Of a DNA stretch of 64,000 nucleotides, positions 61,315 to 64,000 are shown piece by piece; the first letter of the stretch is position 1, and each line of letters opens with the position of its first letter. The notes beneath the pieces were generated by a model. The model searched no databases, was not told the DNA's origin, and saw nothing but the letters and a program-made list of their open reading frames with translations. A program made the position numbers and the translations under genes. This DNA is from an uncultured Polaribacter sp. (GTDB lineage: Bacteria > Bacteroidota > Bacteroidia > Flavobacteriales > Flavobacteriaceae), in NCBI RefSeq assembly GCF_947501385.1, contig NZ_CANMVP010000023.1:16172-80171 (forward strand), written 5' to 3'.

Positions 61315-61690
61315 TTTATATCAATAAAAATTATAAACAAAAACCTGTTTGCCATCTTATAGCAAGGTTTTAAATAACCTAAATTGAAATAAATACTAAA
61401 CGCGAAATTCTAAAAAAACACCTCGAAGTCTGAGGTTTTGTAATGTACTTAATAGCAATAAGCTGGAAAATAGCGTAATTTTTCTGTTGCATTTCTTAAA
61501 TGCTTTACAATCTTTTTTATTCCATAAAAAATTGTTCCCAGAATAAGTGAAACCAAACATTTGACTTATTATAACTAAACCAAAAGTAATATTTTTTTTT
61601 AAAATAGAAATACTCAAGATTGATTAAAATCTTGAGTATTTTGAATATTTTTTTGCCTATAAAAAATCAAAGCACTTGATTTGCTATTTT
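61315..61690. other. 376-bp gene-poor region with several palindromes
   Basis: Between speA and the pirin genes. It contains hairpins at about 61341-61372 (AAAACCT / AGGTTTT) and 61412-61438 (CCTC / GAGG with A/T flanks), plus the terminator at 61609-61655. A minus-strand frame at 61396-61617 (73 codons) is low-complexity and crosses a palindrome, so it is not called as a gene. Confidence 0.5.
61609..61655. terminator. Terminator downstream of the pirin operon
   Basis: AATACTCAAGATT / AATCTTGAGTATT, a 13-bp perfect stem with loop GATTAA. It has T-rich sequence on the + side and mixed T/A on the minus side. It lies 37 bp after the pirin stop at 61691. Confidence 0.8.
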
Positions 61691-62398
61691 TTAAATGTAA
61701 GGAACATCAATTACCAAGAGTTTACTTGACGAATTTGCTGTGATAGAAGCTTTATTAGCTGCTGTAATTCCCACAGCATCTCTTCTTTCTAGAGTGACAT
61801 CATCGATTGCGACTTTTCCTTCAATTAGAAAGAAATAAGCAGCGTTTTTCAACATATATTCAGCTGTAAAGCCTTCCTCTAAATCTATCATAGAAATAAA
61901 GGCTTGCTGATTGATTGGTAAAGAACCCTCAACTTGATTTCTTCTGGGTGAAACTAATGTTTGGAATCGATTTTTCCTTCCAACCGCCTCAAACATTTTT
62001 TGATTGTAATACGGAGTTCCATTTTCTATTTCAGGGATGATCCAAAGTTGTAAAAAATTAACAGCATCTGTACTACTATCGTTAAATTCTGAGTGCGACA
62101 CACCTGTTCCAGCACTCATTACTTGCACCTCTCCTACTTCGATAGAGCGTTTATTATTTAGACTATCTTTGTGAGACAACGCTCCAGAAAGTGGAATCGA
62201 AATAATTTCCATATTCTTGTGAGGATGTGTCCCAAAACCCATTTTTGGTTGTACAAGATCATCATTTAAAACACGTAACATTCCAAAATTCATTCTTTCT
62301 GGATTTTGATAACTCGCAAAACTAAAAGTATGGTACGATTTTAACCAACCATGATTTGCTGCTCCTCTTGTATTCGCTCTGTGAATTGTTTTTTTCAT
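61691..62398 (-). CDS. Pirin family protein (second copy)
   Basis: A 235-residue bicupin. The start MKKTIHRANTRGAANHGWLKSYHTFSFA is typical of the YhhW-like pirins; metal ligands lie in FGTHPHKNMEII and VMSAGTGVSHSEFN. The frame stays open for 30 codons upstream (to 62488), but that part is encoded by palindromic repeat DNA, so 62398 is chosen. YhhW-type pirins can act as quercetin 2,3-dioxygenases in vitro; the natural role is unclear. Only about 20-30% similar by eye to the adjacent pirin. Confidence 0.88.
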   Translation of the reverse strand: MKKTIHRANTRGAANHGWLKSYHTFSFASYQNPERMNFGMLRVLNDDLVQPKMGFGTHPHKNMEIISIPLSGALSHKDSLNNKRSIEVGEVQVMSAGTGVSHSEFNDSSTDAVNFLQLWIIPEIENGTPYYNQKMFEAVGRKNRFQTLVSPRRNQVEGSLPINQQAFISMIDLEEGFTAEYMLKNAAYFFLIEGKVAIDDVTLERRDAVGITAANKASITANSSSKLLVIDVPYI

Positions 62399-62412
62399 AA
62401 TTTTTAATTTAG

Positions 62413-62432
62413 CAAGGGAGCATGCTCCCTTG
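62413..62432. repeat. 20-bp perfect palindrome between the two pirin genes
   Basis: CAAGGGAGCATGCTCCCTTG, centred on GCATGC, about 15 bp upstream of the second pirin start on the minus strand. Could be a repeat remnant, an operator or an mRNA hairpin. Confidence 0.55.
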
Positions 62433-62445
62433 TTGATGATTATTA

Positions 62446-62475
62446 AATTCCTACCATCGCAGAAATGACAGCGGG
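62446..62475. repeat. Degenerate REP-like end between pirin genes
   Basis: AATTCCTACCATCGCAGAAATGACA reads as a decayed copy of the ATTCCTGCnnnnGCAGGAATGA motif found intact at 49043-49064. With the palindrome at 62413-62432 it fills most of the pirin-pirin gap. Confidence 0.4.
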
Positions 62476-62491
62476 CTTTAGGAAGCATATT

Positions 62492-63361
62492 CTAATATAA
62501 ATATCCCATTTTACCTTGTTGAAAATCGCGCATAGCTTCTAAAATTTCAGTTTGCGTATTCATTACATAAGGTCCATATTGCGTTACTTTTTCATTGATA
62601 GGCGCTCCTGATAAAATTAATAGTGTGCTTTTTGCTTTTGCTTCGAAATGAATGGTACTTCCATCTTGATGGAATGTAATCATTTGGTTTTTTCCTTTCT
62701 GTAAAACTTCAGAATTGTTTACCAAAACTTCACCTTCTAATAGATAAATTAAAGATTGATGATTTGCTGGAATTTCTATTTCTAGCTGTCCATTTTCATC
62801 AGCAATTGCTGTAAAAACATTTACTTCGGTTTGCGTTTTTATCAATCCTGATTCCGGGAACTGTTTCCCTGCAATTATATTTAATTGCACTTTTTTATCT
62901 TTAGAAATAATCTTCGGAATTTGTGCATCTTCTAAATGTTGATAATTAGGGGTCATCATTTTATCTTTTGCAGGAAGATTTAACCACAACTGAATTCCTT
63001 CTAATTCTCCTCCTTTTTTTACAAAGGCTTTGGTTGGTGCTTCTGCGTGAATAATTCCACGTCCAGCAGTTGTCCATTGTACTCCCCCTGCTTTTACAAC
63101 CATCTCATTTCCTAAAGAATCTCTATGCAATTGTTCTCCTTTAAAAAGCAAGGTTATCGGTTCGAAACCTCTGTGAGGATGTGGCCCTAAATCAAACGGA
63201 TTGTTAAATTCTGAAATGGCATACGGTCCATAATGATGTAGTAATACAAACGGATCTACATTTTCTATTGCTTGCGTTGGCAAGGGTTGACGCAATTTTA
63301 TAGGCCCCATATTTACAAAGGGACTGGCTACTTTATGTTGAATTGATTTTAGTTTTTTCAT
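62492..63361 (-). CDS. Pirin family protein (first copy)
   Basis: A 289-residue bicupin of the canonical pirin type. N-terminal cupin: DPFVLLHHYGPYAISEFNNPFDLGPHPHRGFEPITLLFKGE, with His ligands in GPHPHRGFE and a later TTAGRGIIHAEAPT. C-terminal pirin domain from about 180, ending ILEAMRDFQQGKMGYLY. Transcribed after the MarR gene and before the second pirin. Function possibly redox- or flavonoid-related; unproven. Confidence 0.9.
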   Translation of the reverse strand: MKKLKSIQHKVASPFVNMGPIKLRQPLPTQAIENVDPFVLLHHYGPYAISEFNNPFDLGPHPHRGFEPITLLFKGEQLHRDSLGNEMVVKAGGVQWTTAGRGIIHAEAPTKAFVKKGGELEGIQLWLNLPAKDKMMTPNYQHLEDAQIPKIISKDKKVQLNIIAGKQFPESGLIKTQTEVNVFTAIADENGQLEIEIPANHQSLIYLLEGEVLVNNSEVLQKGKNQMITFHQDGSTIHFEAKAKSTLLILSGAPINEKVTQYGPYVMNTQTEILEAMRDFQQGKMGYLY

Positions 63362-63384
63362 TATTTATTGATTTTTTGATTTAA

Positions 63385-63413
63385 TACCTACAAGGTTAAA
63401 AAAGAAACCTTGC
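63385..63413. repeat. Hairpin between marR and pirin genes
   Basis: CCTACAAGGTT / AACCTTGCAGG, an 11-bp stem with one mismatch and a 7-nt loop (AAAAAAG). The outer flanks are A-rich on + and mixed on minus, so termination is possible but weak on the minus strand. Confidence 0.5.
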
Positions 63414-63464
63414 AGGAAAAAAATACCAATTTATTTCCCAGGGAGAATACTTTAACAAATTTTT

Positions 63465-63902
63465 TTATCTAATTTTATCTAACAAATTACTTAATACAGT
63501 TGCTTCTTCCTCTGTTAAATTATCTAAAAAAGAAAGGTTTTTATTATCATCTATGGTTGATAACAAATCTAAACCAGCTTTAGAAATTTTCACATACACG
63601 ACTCTTCTGTCATTTTCACAACGCTCTCTTTCTATCAAATGTTTGTCGCAAAGTTTGTCCATTAAGCGGGTTGCATTTGGTGCTCTTTCAATCATTCTGT
63701 CTTTTACAACTTGCACTTTTACGCTTTCTTTTGCTCCGCGTAAAATTCTTAATATATTGTATTGTTGCGGGGAAATGCTATAGGGTTTAAAGAAGTCATT
63801 CTCCTTACTATTCAACCAATTGGAAGTATACTTAATATTAATTAATGCTTTCAATTTTGTACTTGTAAATTTAGAATTAATGTCTTTAGAAATGTCTCCC
63901 AT
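63465..63902 (-). CDS. MarR family transcriptional regulator
   Basis: A 145-residue winged-helix repressor. DNA-binding core: SPQQYNILRILRGAKESVKVQVVKDRMIERAPNATRLMDKLCDKHLIERE, then the wing NDRRVVYVKISKAGLDLLSTID. Start 63902 (ATG, MGDISKDINSK) is preferred over a TTG at 63923 that lies inside a tandem repeat. Members often answer phenolic or oxidative signals. It heads a same-strand group with the two pirin genes, its likely targets. Eight bases upstream begins a heptanucleotide repeat that occupies its whole visible promoter region. Confidence 0.9.
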   Translation of the reverse strand: MGDISKDINSKFTSTKLKALINIKYTSNWLNSKENDFFKPYSISPQQYNILRILRGAKESVKVQVVKDRMIERAPNATRLMDKLCDKHLIERERCENDRRVVYVKISKAGLDLLSTIDDNKNLSFLDNLTEEEATVLSNLLDKIR

Positions 63903-63909
63903 ATTGTAG

Positions 63910-64000
63910 TATTCAGTATTCAATATTCAGTATTCAGTATTCAGTATTCAGTATTCAGTATTCAGTATTCAGTATTCAGTATTCAGTATTCAGTATTCAG
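63910..64000. repeat. Heptanucleotide tandem repeat (TATTCAG)n upstream of marR
   Basis: Thirteen consecutive 7-bp units fill 63910-64000 and continue past the window. All are TATTCAG except one TATTCAA at 63917-63923. On the coding (minus) strand the unit is CTGAATA, which has stop codons in all frames, so it is not coding. It starts eight bases before the marR ATG. Confidence 0.93.

Noticed and set aside
61396..61617. 73-codon minus-strand open frame between speA and the pirins
   Set aside because: Low-complexity sequence running over palindromic repeat DNA, with no coupling to a neighbour and no family resemblance.
62399..62488. 30-codon N-terminal extension of the second pirin
   Set aside because: Encoded by palindromic and REP-like repeat DNA; homology starts at MKKTIHRANTRG.
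63903..63923. Upstream TTG start for the MarR gene
   Set aside because: It falls inside the heptanucleotide repeat; the ATG at 63902 gives a normal-length MarR protein.
63910..64000. Possible CRISPR array
   Set aside because: The unit is 7 bp with no spacers, so it is a simple tandem repeat. No cas genes are in the window.

Overview
This 64-kb window is AT-rich (about one third G+C by eye) and reads as a chromosomal segment of a marine-type member of the Flavobacteriaceae (Bacteroidota). A genus near Polaribacter or Tenacibaculum is plausible but not proven. Supporting traits are a type IX secretion (T9SS) C-terminal sorting domain, a TonB-dependent receptor paired with a DUF4249 lipoprotein, a CAL67264-type small membrane protein, several TAnnTTTG -7 promoter elements, and signal peptides ending in AQ or GQ. 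I see no rRNA, tRNA, CRISPR array, transposase or prophage.

Layout. 0-8.3 kb: the 3' end of prmC carrying a short in-frame repeat insertion, a 7TM-DISM/LuxR membrane regulator, and a two-gene operon ending in a 1777-residue multidomain surface protein. 8.3-13.7 kb: an FAD oxidoreductase, a RimB-like protease/RimK/aspartoacylase operon, and a frameshifted TonB-like duplicated-domain gene. 14-19 kb: a chaperone cluster (hsp20, lipoprotein, cbpA, cbpM), then trmD, a GT39-type membrane protein and rplS. 19-26 kb: a 650-bp gene-free stretch with hairpins, monomeric icd, and an adaptor/permease/TolC exporter set without a local ATPase. 26-31.7 kb: TonB receptor plus DUF4249, then murQ and two small conserved genes.

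31.8-39.8 kb is the most striking part. An exported protein with a phosphohistidine domain followed by a PPDK-type ATP-grasp domain is followed by a membrane-anchored beta-lactamase-fold serine hydrolase. Convergent to these, with stop codons sharing bases, are an NTT (ADP/ATP translocase)-like membrane protein fused to HEAT repeats and a second exported serine hydrolase. Together they suggest nucleotide-driven phosphotransfer on the outer face of the inner membrane. This is a hypothesis.

39.8-49 kb is an accessory region: DinB-like protein, a basic repeat protein behind a sigma-54-like promoter, a lone HsdR_N-type nuclease between two small exported Cys/His proteins, a PH-domain protein, and a histidine kinase/response regulator pair preceded by a 57-residue Asp-rich lipoprotein whose leader looks like an attenuator. 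49-57.4 kb: ettA, a CAL67264 protein, a secreted aspartic protease coupled to a triple glycan-binding-domain protein, a FadH-like reductase and an aldehyde dehydrogenase. 57.5-61.3 kb: a polyamine operon (arginine decarboxylase, agmatinase, deoxyhypusine-synthase-like protein, two unknown small acidic proteins). 61.7-64 kb: two pirins and a MarR regulator whose upstream region is a heptanucleotide tandem repeat running off the window.
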